NCBI RefSeq assembly: GCF_026127265.1
Contig: NZ_WWFG01000002.1
Span: 1,364,001 to 1,428,000, forward strand
Source of the DNA: Nostoc sp. KVJ3
GTDB taxonomy: Bacteria > Cyanobacteriota > Cyanobacteriia > Cyanobacteriales > Nostocaceae
Length of the DNA stretch: 64,000 nt
Direction: 5' to 3'
Shown: positions 1-8,539 of the stretch, piece by piece
Position numbering within the stretch: position 1 is the stretch's first letter
How the letters are laid out: the number at the start of each line of letters is the position of its first letter
The notes under the pieces: generated by a model
The model's input: only the letters and a program-made list of their open reading frames with translations
Databases searched by the model: none
What the model was told of the DNA's origin: nothing
Position numbers and translations under genes: made by a program

Positions 1-1
1 A

Positions 2-241
2 CCGCTATGGTGCTATGTACAACAGGCATTAGACCAACTACCACCTGTTTTACGATTAATCGTGTTAATGGCTCAAACTTTCCACTGGAGCGAAACCAGA
101 ATCGCCGCCTATCTGCAAGCCGAAGGAGAAGCGATCGCGCCCAACGAAGTAGCCAATTTTCTCCAGGAAGGCTATCGTATGCTAGAGGACAAATTACCCA
201 CAGATATCCGCTCTATATACTTTGGAGAAGATTTTCCCTAA
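2..241 (+). CDS. C-terminal end of an unidentified protein (left edge partial)
   Basis: Reading frame 2 is open from the window edge to TAA at 239-241 and gives a sensible helical protein end, with stretches LDQLPPVLRLIVLMAQ and WSETRIAAYLQAEGE and the last residues IRSIYFGEDFP. The longer-looking frame 1 ORF over the same bases is Arg/Ser-rich and looks like a shadow. The spacing of a Leu-rich helix followed by a helix-turn-helix-like segment could fit region 4 of a sigma-70-type factor, but this is a guess from pattern only. The start lies outside the window. Confidence 0.6.
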   Translation, partial: PLWCYVQQALDQLPPVLRLIVLMAQTFHWSETRIAAYLQAEGEAIAPNEVANFLQEGYRMLEDKLPTDIRSIYFGEDFP

Positions 242-345
242 TCATAGCTTAAGTGTAAATGCGTATATTGTTTGTCTTCAATTTATAAACTTAAAACTTC
301 TTCTTAGACCTTTCACTTAAACCCGCAACTTTAGGGGTAATTTTT

Positions 346-1419
346 ATGAAACAACGGCTTGTATTTCCCAGGCAATTGATTTGCGTAGATGTGATTTCTC
401 GTCCCCAGGTACTTTTACACAGCTTTTTACTCTTTACTTTTTTGCTGAGTCCCATAGCTGCGAGTGCAGTTGATATTACGCAACAACTCCACCGTCCTTT
501 AAATAGCTCTGTTGGGCGACAATCAAGAGATGAAGCTGACAGCTTACTGAGTATCGGTGAACAACAATATACTTCAGGATATGCCGATAAAACGATCGCA
601 TCTTGCTTGCAAGCACTAGAACTATATCACTCAATTGGCGACCTCAAAGCCCAAGGTCTGACTTACAATTTGCTTGCAAAGGCTTACATTCAGCTTGGTA
701 GTTCAAAAGAGGCGGAAGATGCTTTAAGACGAGGATTAGCGATCGCTCGTGATACGAAAGACTTCCAATCTCAGATTTTTGTGCTAAATAATATCGGTAC
801 ATTTCTCCTCCAAGAAGGAGAACCTGCTGCTGCTGGTAAAACAGTTGCAGATGCACTGGCAATTGCTCACAGTGTCAAAAACATTGAGGGTGAAGGACTA
901 TCTCTGAGTAATCTGGGTTTAGTAACTGCCAGGTTGGGAGATTACAACAAGGCGATTAAATTATATGAAAATGCTTTACTTTTCCGCCGTCAGACTGGCG
1001 ATGCCATCGGTGAAGCAAATACCCTAAATAATTTAGGTGATGCTTACCTAGCATCGGGAAATTACCAGGATACTATTGCTACTTATGGTGAAGCAATGCG
1101 GACAGCTAAAACAAACCGCGATCGCACTAATGAATTACGCGCGATTGACGGTTTAGTTAAAGCTCACACTACTGTCGGACGCTATGAAAGAGCCTTTGAT
1201 TTACTAGAACAACGTTTAGCAATTGCGAAAGAATTGCAAAATCTGCGAGAAGAATTAAAATCTTTTGAGTCTTACGCTCAGGTATACAAGCAACAAGGTA
1301 ATTACCTAACTGCCCGTAATTTCTACGAAAGGGCGATTGTAATAGCGCGAACATTGGAAGACAGTAAGCAAGAAGTCGAATTGCTAGATCAACTCACTAA
1401 AATGATTCAGAGGAAGTAG
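346..1419 (+). CDS. Secreted or periplasmic tetratricopeptide-repeat protein
   Basis: The 357-residue product starts with a basic stretch and a hydrophobic segment (HSFLLFTFLLSPIAASA, about residues 26-42) that reads as a signal peptide with an Ala-x-Ala cleavage site. From about residue 60 to the end it is a run of 34-40-residue TPR units, with typical pieces such as NNLGDAYLASGNYQDTIATY and LSNLGLVTARLGDYNKAIKL. TPR arrays hold partner proteins; no catalytic domain is seen, so it is probably a scaffold outside the cytoplasmic membrane. It ends at a terminator-like hairpin shared with the convergent gene at 1505-2206. The specific partner is unknown. Confidence 0.85.
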   Translation: MKQRLVFPRQLICVDVISRPQVLLHSFLLFTFLLSPIAASAVDITQQLHRPLNSSVGRQSRDEADSLLSIGEQQYTSGYADKTIASCLQALELYHSIGDLKAQGLTYNLLAKAYIQLGSSKEAEDALRRGLAIARDTKDFQSQIFVLNNIGTFLLQEGEPAAAGKTVADALAIAHSVKNIEGEGLSLSNLGLVTARLGDYNKAIKLYENALLFRRQTGDAIGEANTLNNLGDAYLASGNYQDTIATYGEAMRTAKTNRDRTNELRAIDGLVKAHTTVGRYERAFDLLEQRLAIAKELQNLREELKSFESYAQVYKQQGNYLTARNFYERAIVIARTLEDSKQEVELLDQLTKMIQRK

Positions 1420-1427
1420 GAGTTATT

Positions 1428-1466
1428 CAATTTTAGATTTCTCCTTCAATGCAAAATCTAAAATTG
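1428..1466. terminator. Long hairpin between convergent genes
   Basis: A perfect 13-bp inverted repeat (CAATTTTAGATTT at 1428-1440 against its complement at 1454-1466) with a 13-base loop lies 9 bases after the TPR gene stop, between two convergent genes. It would work in both directions, although it lacks a clean T-run. Confidence 0.5.
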
Positions 1467-1478
1467 TCTCTCCTGTAG

Positions 1479-1498
1479 AGACGCGATGAATCGCGTCT
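1479..1498. repeat. Short palindrome, AGACGCGAT/ATCGCGTCT family
   Basis: A perfect 9-bp stem with a 2-base loop (AGACGCGATGAATCGCGTCT). Variants recur at 37326-37391 and 46098-46127, always between genes, so this is a dispersed palindromic repeat that may also act as a terminator. Confidence 0.6.
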
Positions 1499-1504
1499 GA
1501 TTAA

Positions 1505-2206
1505 TTAATTCAAGAATACTGAACCGTTTCGTTCAATTCTCATCGCACTTCTACCTTGAGCGGCATTTGTGGCTTCATTAAATCTAACTTCCAAACTTCC
1601 TGGCTCTGAAGAAGCTTGTGGAGTGACTATCAATTGTCCGCCATCTACTCGTTCAAACGTCACCGTGACTGGTGCTTTTAGACCTTGCAATGTGACATTA
1701 GACTTTCCTTGTAGCGATCGCGGTGCAGTATCGCCAATCACTTGGAAAGTTACATTCGCCGCAGTATCATTTACCAACTTTACATTAACAGTACCATTAG
1801 TTAGTGCGATCGTTGCGCTGGGGGTTTGTCGTGGTGGTAGTAGTCGTTGTTGATCGGTGGAAACCGCTCCTGGTGAGGGCTGTTGACTTTGCTCGCCAGG
1901 AACCTTAGTACCAGCTTCTGGAGCATCACCGCCGACACCCAATCTTGTTTGCTCTGGTGATGGGTTAGCAGAAGCGGGAAGCAGCCCTTGAGCGGCTAGT
2001 CTTTGTGTTAAGGCATTAGGAGGACATCCTTGGGGCACTACAACTTGACTATTATGTGGTTCTTCGTAGAAAATCCTGGGACAAGGATTAACTTTGGGAG
2101 TAGATTCTTGTGCTACTGCTTGAGGAATTGCTGGCGCAGTAATCAGTAATCCCCCAAAAATAGCACCAACTAACTGAGCAGACTTGCGAAAATTTTGAGA
2201 CTTCAT
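1505..2206 (-). CDS. Conserved-type secreted proline-rich protein, function unknown
   Basis: The 233-residue product has a clear signal peptide (hydrophobic segment about residues 11-30, cleavage near AVAQE). The mature part starts with a short region holding two Cys (NPCPRIFYEEPH and QGCPPNAL), then a Gly/Pro/Gln-rich linker, and a C-terminal beta-rich part (about 130-233) with alternating Val/Thr such as TVNVKLVNDTAANVTFQVIG. The ATG is preceded by AGGAG at about 12 bases. I recognise no family. It is convergent with the TPR gene and has its own upstream region, so it is probably a single-gene unit for a cell-envelope protein. Confidence 0.75.
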   Translation of the reverse strand: MKSQNFRKSAQLVGAIFGGLLITAPAIPQAVAQESTPKVNPCPRIFYEEPHNSQVVVPQGCPPNALTQRLAAQGLLPASANPSPEQTRLGVGGDAPEAGTKVPGEQSQQPSPGAVSTDQQRLLPPRQTPSATIALTNGTVNVKLVNDTAANVTFQVIGDTAPRSLQGKSNVTLQGLKAPVTVTFERVDGGQLIVTPQASSEPGSLEVRFNEATNAAQGRSAMRIERNGSVFLN

Positions 2207-2706
2207 ATTTGTGATTGACTCCTAAAAAAAACTTAAATTTTTCTTCCTTAAAATGCAATACAGTTCAATTAAGCGTTTTTTTTCTTCTCTCTGTGTACTC
2301 TGCGTCTCTGTGGTTCGTTAAAAAAAACTGACTTTAACAAAGAGTTTTAGCCTTATAGCGTTTCCTAATCATACAAGGTACATCATAGCCCCCTCATCGC
2401 TTGCGGGGAGGGGGTTGGGGGTGGGGTTATTGTACCTCACTCAACTGAGAACCGCTATAACTGAACCGTATTGTATTAAAATGAATGATTTTTCAAGCAG
2501 TAAATTCAATTAACGATTATTGACTGTTGAATACATCTAAAATTTAACAGCCTATTCAATTTTGTGTATCTAGCTAAGGACAAGTAAATAATCTAAAAAA
2601 ATAAATATATTTCATTCTCAAGACTGAAAATCTCAATCAGTAAATAAGTCTACAGATTTTAATCGTTGTTATTAACCAACTTTTTGCAACAGTTAAACTG
2701 TCTTGT
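2207..2706. other. Intergenic region with a MITE-like element
   Basis: No protein gene is seen. It is AT-rich except for the GC-rich core of the MITE-like element at 2354-2459. It includes the leader of the gene at 1505-2206 and the 3' side of the histidine kinase gene. Confidence 0.6.
2354..2459. mobile_element. MITE-like element, TATAGCG family, copy 1
   Basis: This 106-bp element is bounded by TATAGCGTTTC and an inverted copy ending CGCTATA. Inside the ends are oppositely oriented GAGGTAC-like boxes (AAGGTAC at about 2375 and GTACCTC at about 2432) around a G-rich core. Related copies lie at 17896-18001 and 43592-43710. It has no coding capacity. Confidence 0.6.
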
Positions 2707-4182
2707 TTAAGACTCAAGAGTTATTGGTAAAGTGACGGTAAACGTAGTACTTTTACCAAAAGTGCTTTCAACTTGAATATGACCCTGATGATGTTCGACA
2801 ATAGCTTGAGCGATCGCTAATCCCAATCCTGAACCAGTAGCGCTGGCTGTAGCTGTATTCCCACTTGTATGAGTTCGTGCCGGATCTACCCGATAAAACC
2901 GATCAAACAAGTGTGGTAGTGCTTCTGCGGGGATGCCAACTCCGGTATCACTCACCTTGACTTGCAACTGGGCACTGGTGTAACGTAGTCCAGAAACGCG
3001 ATTTATTCCCTCAATCCGCGCCAATTCCACTTTTACCCGTCCACCTGCGGGAGTGTAATGCAAGGCATTAGCAATTAAATTTGTGAATAGCCGCACCAGT
3101 TGATCCCAATTACCCACAAGAGTAAACCAATTTTCTAATAATTCCGGGCTAGTTTCAGATGCAGGAGGATCAACTAAGTCTAGAGAAAGGGCGATTTCTT
3201 TTTCAGGGACTAACAATTGTTGTTCTTCAACCACCTCCATCAACAAGGCATCTAGCGGACAAGGTGAAAAAATATCTTTGCTAATCCCACTATCTTGCCG
3301 TGCTAAGAACAGTAAGTCATTGACTAACTTACCCAAACGCTGCGTTAACCGTTCCACCACCTTTAACTGTTGCCGATATTGCATAGAATTGGTTGCTTCT
3401 GTCTCTGCTAAATCCAAGTCTGCGAGGGCAACTTGCACATTTGTTTGAATTAAAGTGATGGGACTTCTAAGTTCGTGGGAAGCATCAGCAGTAAATTGTT
3501 TGAGGCGTTGATAAGACTCACCTACAGGTTCCATCGCTTTACCCGAAAGAAACCAGCCACTTGCACCTACAGAAAGCACCATTAACCCAATACCTAGCGC
3601 TAAATCAAAAATTAACTCACGACTAGGTTTAGTAACTTCAAACCAGGGATGACTAACACGCAGATATCCTACTACTTGCCGCCCCACTTCTACCCGTTGG
3701 GTAATTTGCCGTAATAAGAGTGGTGAGTTTTGAGTGTTGAGTGAGGAATGAGGAGTTAGAAATTTTGAATTTTCACTCTCTCCCTTGACTACGCGCACAG
3801 TTTCACCAGTACGGTTGGCATGAATGGGAATATTTAGGGGTTCGGATAGCGTTGACCAAAGTAATTTACCAGTGGGACTAAACCATTCTAGGTCGATGTG
3901 ATCATCTTCTACGGTGTAGGCATTCTCACGAAAACTGGCTTCTAAATTAATGCGAAATTTATCTGCATCAGCATTAATTGGCTCAAATATGAGCGTAGAT
4001 GCACAGGGATTTGTTGTGAGACAACGCTCTACTATTTCAACTACATGGTTAAGGGTATCATCAATCCGCTCAACCAGTGTGCCACGGACGTATAAATAAA
4101 CCCCACTAGCGAACAGGAGTAGTAATACAGCAGTGACGGCAGTATACCAAAGAGCGAGACGGCGACGAGTAGCTTGAAACAT
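2707..4182 (-). CDS. Membrane sensor histidine kinase (orphan)
   Basis: The 491-residue protein has one membrane segment at about residues 11-30, an outside sensing region of about 160 residues, and a second membrane segment near 190-212. A very short linker follows, with no clear HAMP domain, then the phosphoacceptor H-box (TADASHELRSPITLIQ, His near residue 237). The ATPase part has an N-box (NLIANALHYTPAGG), G1 (VSDTGVGIP), an F-box region (LFDRFYRVDPA) and G2 (GSGLGLAIAQAIVEHH), so it should be an active kinase. No response regulator lies beside it. It is transcribed away from the repeat-protein/usher cluster that starts at 4554. About 20 residues of the sensing domain (near 136-155) are coded by repeat-like DNA. 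Ligand unknown. Confidence 0.92.
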   Translation of the reverse strand: MFQATRRRLALWYTAVTAVLLLLFASGVYLYVRGTLVERIDDTLNHVVEIVERCLTTNPCASTLIFEPINADADKFRINLEASFRENAYTVEDDHIDLEWFSPTGKLLWSTLSEPLNIPIHANRTGETVRVVKGESENSKFLTPHSSLNTQNSPLLLRQITQRVEVGRQVVGYLRVSHPWFEVTKPSRELIFDLALGIGLMVLSVGASGWFLSGKAMEPVGESYQRLKQFTADASHELRSPITLIQTNVQVALADLDLAETEATNSMQYRQQLKVVERLTQRLGKLVNDLLFLARQDSGISKDIFSPCPLDALLMEVVEEQQLLVPEKEIALSLDLVDPPASETSPELLENWFTLVGNWDQLVRLFTNLIANALHYTPAGGRVKVELARIEGINRVSGLRYTSAQLQVKVSDTGVGIPAEALPHLFDRFYRVDPARTHTSGNTATASATGSGLGLAIAQAIVEHHQGHIQVESTFGKSTTFTVTLPITLES

Positions 4183-4553
4183 ATTGCAATGCAGGGAAAA
4201 ATCCTTTGGAGAAGCCAGTTAGCAAAGAATAAAAGAGATATGGTATTACCAATTATTTTCCTTGAAAATACCCTTAATCAGGATCTAATGAGAAAATTTT
4301 TATACTAAAATTTTCTACAGAAGTAAATTAATTTTTTTAACAATTAACTTCATTAAATTAAGTACTTTCACGCAGGTATTCTCTTTTCCCTAAGAGTTAA
4401 ATTCTATTTGCAATGAAGTTTAAAGGAGAGATGGCAAAGAACATTAAAGATTTCATCGCAACAGCTAATACATAGCTCTTTTATAGATGAATGCTCTGAG
4501 TAATATTTTAGCCAGTATATATCCTTGAACTTCATAAAAAATAATAAATAACT
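4183..4553. other. Divergent promoter region
   Basis: 371 AT-rich bases between the histidine kinase gene and the PPC/ELWxxDGT gene, which point away from each other. It must hold both promoters. I see no clear operator, repeat or RNA gene. Confidence 0.5.
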
Positions 4554-7277
4554 ATGCCAACTTATTCAGGATTCCCCGATCCCGGAAGTACAACAGCCAC
4601 AGCTTTAGATACTGCAACTTATATTGGTGGTTCTCTCACCACCACCGCCAGCATATTTCAAAATTCTCTTAGTAGCTCTGACACCCTCGATATTTATAAG
4701 TTTACTGTTAGTAGTTCCAGTATTGTCACTTTAGGCTTAGATGGCTTGAGCAATGATGCCGATTTAAATTTGCTCAATAGTTCTGGGACTTCTATTTATA
4801 ACTCTACTAACTCAGGCACTACCCCAGAATCAATTCGTGGGAACATAGCAGCTGGAACTTACTATGCCCAAGTTTCAGGTACTACTATCACAAACTATAA
4901 TCTCAGTCTTTCATCTGAAACCATCTTACAAAGTAACCGCTCTGATAATTCACTTGCAACCGCATTCGATATCGGTACAGTCTCCAATTCTAACAATTAT
5001 AACACCAGTGATTTTGTCGGTAATATTGGTGCAGTTGTAGATGGTCAGGACTATTACAAATTTCAATTAAATAGCAATGGAAACCTCACCATTAACCTAA
5101 ATGGCTTAGGGTCCAATGCCAATCTATACTTAGTTACCTCTTCTGGGTCAATCGTTGCCAGTTCTCTTCAATCTGGCAATGCTTCTGAGTCTATCAGCGC
5201 CAATCTTTACCAGGGCACAGCATACTACATTCGTGTAAATCAGGCGTCATCAGGTTTTACTAACTATAACTTGCAGATTTCCCTGGTTTCAGACCCAGTA
5301 GATAATGCGGGCAACACTTTAGCAACAGCTCGCAATATTAATCCATTAACCACTAACAGCTACTCAGATTTTGTTAATTCATCTGACAATAAAGATTATT
5401 ATCGCTTTGATTTGACTTCTGATGCTTTAATTAACTTCAGCTTAACACCAGCAACAGGGAATGCAAATTTAGACCTTCTAGATATTAATGGTAATAGTAT
5501 TCAAAGTTCCAACAAATCTGGGACTGCTATCGACACCATTCGCCAGAGCTTGAATGTAGGTACTTATTACGTCCTCATCACTCCTGCTGTAGGGGTAGCA
5601 ACAAATTACACTCTTGATGTTTCTGCTCAAGCCATAGCAGCAGATCAAGCTCCCAATATATCATCTACAGCGAGAAATATTGGCACCTTAAACGGTTCCC
5701 AAACTTTCAACGATTTTGTGGGTAATATTGACACTTATGATTACTACACTTTCAAGTCTACTACCAATGGTGTATTCAATCTCACCCTCAGTGGGTTGAT
5801 TGACAATGCAGATGTGCAATTGTTGGATAGCAACGCTAATGCGATTCAGACATCTGCTCAATCAGGAAATAGCAATGAAACTATAAACGCCAATTTGGGG
5901 GTTGGGACTTATTATGTTCGCGTTTACACCTCTGGTCTTGCCAACACGTTCTACACTTTAAACTTGTCTGGGTCTTCTCAAGCCAGAATGTTTGATCTCA
6001 ACTCCGGTTCTGGTAGTTCTAACCCCAGCAATCTGACAGTTGCAAGTAACATTTTGTACTTTACTGCCAACGATGGTAGCACTGGCTCTCAGCTGTGGAA
6101 GAGTGATGGCACTGTAGCTAATACTACCCGCCTGACTAATATTAATTCTGGCAACTTTAACCCAGCTAATCTGACTGTCTTCAACAACAAGCTTTACTTC
6201 AGCGCTAATGATGGAATCAAGGGTACAGAACTTTGGGTATATGATGGCACTCAAACCCAAATAGTCAGTGATATTAATCCTAATGGCAGTTCCAACCCTA
6301 GCAATCTGACTGTTGTTGGCAACAAACTCTTCTTTAGTGCTGATGATGGCACGCATGGTCAGGAATTATGGGAATATGACGGGACAACATCTGCGCTCGT
6401 TAAAGATATCTATCCTGGTGTCAATAGTTCCAATCCATTAAATCTCACCAATGTCAATGGTCAGTTATTCTTCACTGCCAATAACCCCACTTATGGTACT
6501 GAGCTTTGGTCAAGTGATGGTACTCAAAATGGAACACAAGTTATCGATATCAGGACAGGAGCCCTTAGCTCATTGCCGAACAGCCTCACTTCTATAGGCA
6601 GTACCCTCTACTTCACTGCCAATAATGGTACGAGCGGATTTGAAGTCTGGAAGTATCAAGGTGGAGCAGCTAGTTTAGTTAAGGATGCTACACCTGGTAA
6701 CAACAGCGTAGCGCCAGACCATTTAACTGCTGTTGGCAATACCTTGTACTTTGTCAAATATAACGATAACTTTCAGCCAGAACTTTGGAAGAGTGACGGC
6801 ACTGCTAACGGCACTGCAAGGGTTAAGAATAACACTACACAAGCACCAAATATTGGTGTTGGTCCTACTGATTTGACTGCTGTTGGCAATACCTTATACT
6901 TCGTCACTTATGACACAACAAGTGGTATCGAACTCTGGAAAACAGATGGTACTGATAACAACACAGTATTAGTTAAAGATATTTGGGCTGGTAACGACTC
7001 TAAGAACCAGCCGAATAATAGTGCTCCTGATAATCTCGTCAATCTCAATGGCACCCTGTATTTTGCGGCTTCTGATGGCAGCAGCAGGGAAGTGTGGAGC
7101 AGCGACGGCACAGCTTCGGGTACGCAGAAATTTAGCAATATTTACGCTACAGGAATTGCTAACTCTGACAACCTGACTGTCGTTGGTACGCAGCTGTTCT
7201 TCACTGCTACGAACGGGACTAACGGCACAGAATTGTGGGTGATTCAACAAGGAGGTGGTTCTAGCGCAATAGCCTAA
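4554..7277 (+). CDS. Large exported repeat protein: PPC-type domains plus ELWxxDGT repeats
   Basis: The 907-residue protein has two halves. Residues about 15-475 hold four pre-peptidase C-terminal (PPC)-type beta-sandwich units of about 115 residues, each with a DYYxF core (DYYKFQLN, DYYRFDLT, DYYTFKST), a NADLxLL strand (NADLNLLN, NADVQLLD) and a GTYYxxV strand (GTYYAQVSG, GTYYVLITP, GTYYVRVYT). Residues about 490-900 hold roughly nine ELWxxDGT units (QLWKSDGT, ELWVYDGT, ELWSSDGT, ELWKTDGT), which should form a propeller-like repeat fold. No N-terminal signal peptide is seen, so it may leave by a type I route or another leaderless route. Composition is rich in Asn, Ser and Thr with almost no Cys, as in surface proteins. 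It lies 143 bases before the subunit-like gene, and may be a surface adhesin linked to that cluster; that link is inference. Confidence 0.85.
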   Translation: MPTYSGFPDPGSTTATALDTATYIGGSLTTTASIFQNSLSSSDTLDIYKFTVSSSSIVTLGLDGLSNDADLNLLNSSGTSIYNSTNSGTTPESIRGNIAAGTYYAQVSGTTITNYNLSLSSETILQSNRSDNSLATAFDIGTVSNSNNYNTSDFVGNIGAVVDGQDYYKFQLNSNGNLTINLNGLGSNANLYLVTSSGSIVASSLQSGNASESISANLYQGTAYYIRVNQASSGFTNYNLQISLVSDPVDNAGNTLATARNINPLTTNSYSDFVNSSDNKDYYRFDLTSDALINFSLTPATGNANLDLLDINGNSIQSSNKSGTAIDTIRQSLNVGTYYVLITPAVGVATNYTLDVSAQAIAADQAPNISSTARNIGTLNGSQTFNDFVGNIDTYDYYTFKSTTNGVFNLTLSGLIDNADVQLLDSNANAIQTSAQSGNSNETINANLGVGTYYVRVYTSGLANTFYTLNLSGSSQARMFDLNSGSGSSNPSNLTVASNILYFTANDGSTGSQLWKSDGTVANTTRLTNINSGNFNPANLTVFNNKLYFSANDGIKGTELWVYDGTQTQIVSDINPNGSSNPSNLTVVGNKLFFSADDGTHGQELWEYDGTTSALVKDIYPGVNSSNPLNLTNVNGQLFFTANNPTYGTELWSSDGTQNGTQVIDIRTGALSSLPNSLTSIGSTLYFTANNGTSGFEVWKYQGGAASLVKDATPGNNSVAPDHLTAVGNTLYFVKYNDNFQPELWKSDGTANGTARVKNNTTQAPNIGVGPTDLTAVGNTLYFVTYDTTSGIELWKTDGTDNNTVLVKDIWAGNDSKNQPNNSAPDNLVNLNGTLYFAASDGSSREVWSSDGTASGTQKFSNIYATGIANSDNLTVVGTQLFFTATNGTNGTELWVIQQGGGSSAIA

Positions 7278-7420
7278 AGTATAAAGCAAGATAATCAGTA
7301 AATTTACTGAAATGTTATTTCTTGGATATCAACCCAAAATCAACTTTGTTTGCTTAAACAGTGAGATTTGCTCAAGCTCAAATTAAATTCACACAGAACA
7401 ATACGGAGAAATCTTTTATC

Positions 7421-8014
7421 ATGAAGACCAAATTTTTACTAGTTCTCGCTGCTACTTCTGCATTTTTTAGCGCCTTGAGTAGTGTGATTGTTGCACCCGC
7501 TAATGCTCAACTTACTACTGCTCCAAGTAACGTCAATGTTACTGTCACCGTACCTGAAGTTCTCTACTTGCGGACTGTCAGTGATATTCAGTTAGACCTT
7601 GTACCTTCAGACTTAAGTTCTGCATTAAGTTCAGGTGGAATTGCTACTGAGACACAGCCTATTACTGTAGCAGATTCAAGCCCCAGCAGTGGACTCAGTA
7701 CGGCCAGTCCATTCAACACCACTGTCACTAAACCAATACCTCTGGTATTTGCAGTGTGGTCTAACAACCCTCGCTCTGGGCAGGGGGTTGCTGTTACCGT
7801 ATCAACTACTACTGGTACTCTCAACTCTGCTGTTAGCGGTGGTGGTTCAGCAACCTTCACTAGTTCCGTCACTGCTCCAAGCTCTCAGACTACTGCCCCT
7901 GGTTTAAGCACTCCTTTCACTGGTGGCATTACTTTAGCGGTGAACTTGACTGGAGCCAAGGCAGCAGGCTCATATAGTGGAGGCGCTATTGCCATCACGG
8001 CGAACGCTCCCTAA
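7421..8014 (+). CDS. Small secreted beta-rich protein, putative pilus subunit 1
   Basis: I start at ATG 7421, not the in-frame upstream codon at 7361, because CGGAG lies 13 bases before it and the product then opens with a textbook signal peptide (MKTKFLLVLAATSAFFSAL, cleavage near PANAQ). The 197-residue protein is Ser/Thr/Val/Gly-rich, has no Cys, and has strands such as NVNVTVTVPEVLYLRTV. Its end, AGSYSGGAIAITANAP, matches the end of the 8540-9136 product (AGLYGGNVTVTVNRR) and resembles the closing AGxYxxxVxVTV strand of spore-coat-U-type subunits of archaic chaperone-usher pili. With a chaperone and a usher just downstream, a structural subunit is the best reading. Sequence similarity to known pilins is weak. 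Confidence 0.7.
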   Translation: MKTKFLLVLAATSAFFSALSSVIVAPANAQLTTAPSNVNVTVTVPEVLYLRTVSDIQLDLVPSDLSSALSSGGIATETQPITVADSSPSSGLSTASPFNTTVTKPIPLVFAVWSNNPRSGQGVAVTVSTTTGTLNSAVSGGGSATFTSSVTAPSSQTTAPGLSTPFTGGITLAVNLTGAKAAGSYSGGAIAITANAP

Positions 8015-8181
8015 TTGGCATTGCTGTTTGAGGGATAGCAGTTATCCGAATCTTTATTCAGCAACTTCTGTGAATTAGGGCTGAGGTTTTTAAGTTATTA
8101 ATATCAACGGGTTTTTCATCTACCCTTAGCCCTACCGATACCTGACAAGACTTACCCAACAGTTTTATTTGATGTCCCTTA

Positions 8182-8515
8182 AGAGGATGTTTGAGAACTC
8201 CTCTTATCGCCAGCAAAAAGTTCTAGATTCTCCTAAATCCACGTCACTTGCTGTACTTGGGGAAACCGCACCCTTAAAAAAGGGGATTTTGATTCCGATT
8301 CCCCTGTGAAAAAGCTACGGTGTACACACGAGTCTTCTAGAGTTGTCCCAGACGCTTTTGATCCCCCCAACCCCCCTTAAAAAGGGGGGTAAAAATTCCT
8401 CAAAGTCCCCCTTTTTAAGGGGGATTTAGGGGGATCTTCAACGGTTTTAGTTTTGTACAAAGATGTGTGTACACCGTAGTAAAAAAGGGGGGATAAAACT
8501 TTTCAAACAACCTCT
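8182..8515. mobile_element. MITE-like element, AGAGGATGTTT family, interrupted by another element
   Basis: The outer ends are AGAGGATGTTTG (8182-8193) and CAAACAACCTCT (8504-8515), inverted with one mismatch. A second copy at 37668-37829 is 162 bp. This copy is 334 bp, and removing the inner element at 8315-8479 leaves 169 bp, close to that size. The inner bases AGCAAAAAGTT and CCTAAATCC are shared with the second copy. Confidence 0.7.
8315..8479. mobile_element. Inner MITE-like element with perfect 15-bp ends
   Basis: CTACGGTGTACACAC (8315-8329) and its exact inverse GTGTGTACACCGTAG (8465-8479) bound 165 bp. The core carries facing CCCCCCTTAAAAAGGGGGG-type blocks that would fold into hairpins. 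It has no coding capacity. It sits inside the outer element. Confidence 0.75.
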
Positions 8516-8539
8516 AATGATGGTGGAGATTGATGCAAA

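Larger units (their letters stand above)
8015..8539. other. Intergenic region filled by nested MITE-like elements
   Basis: 525 bases separate the two subunit-like genes. Most of it is the nested repeat described at 8182-8515. No protein gene is seen. Confidence 0.7.

Noticed and set aside
7..252. 81-residue frame 1 ORF at the left edge
   Set aside because: Frame 2 over the same bases gives a better protein end without a start; frame 1 is Arg/Ser-rich.
5958..6356. 132-residue minus-strand frame inside the ELWxxDGT gene
   Set aside because: A shadow of the coding repeats on the other strand.
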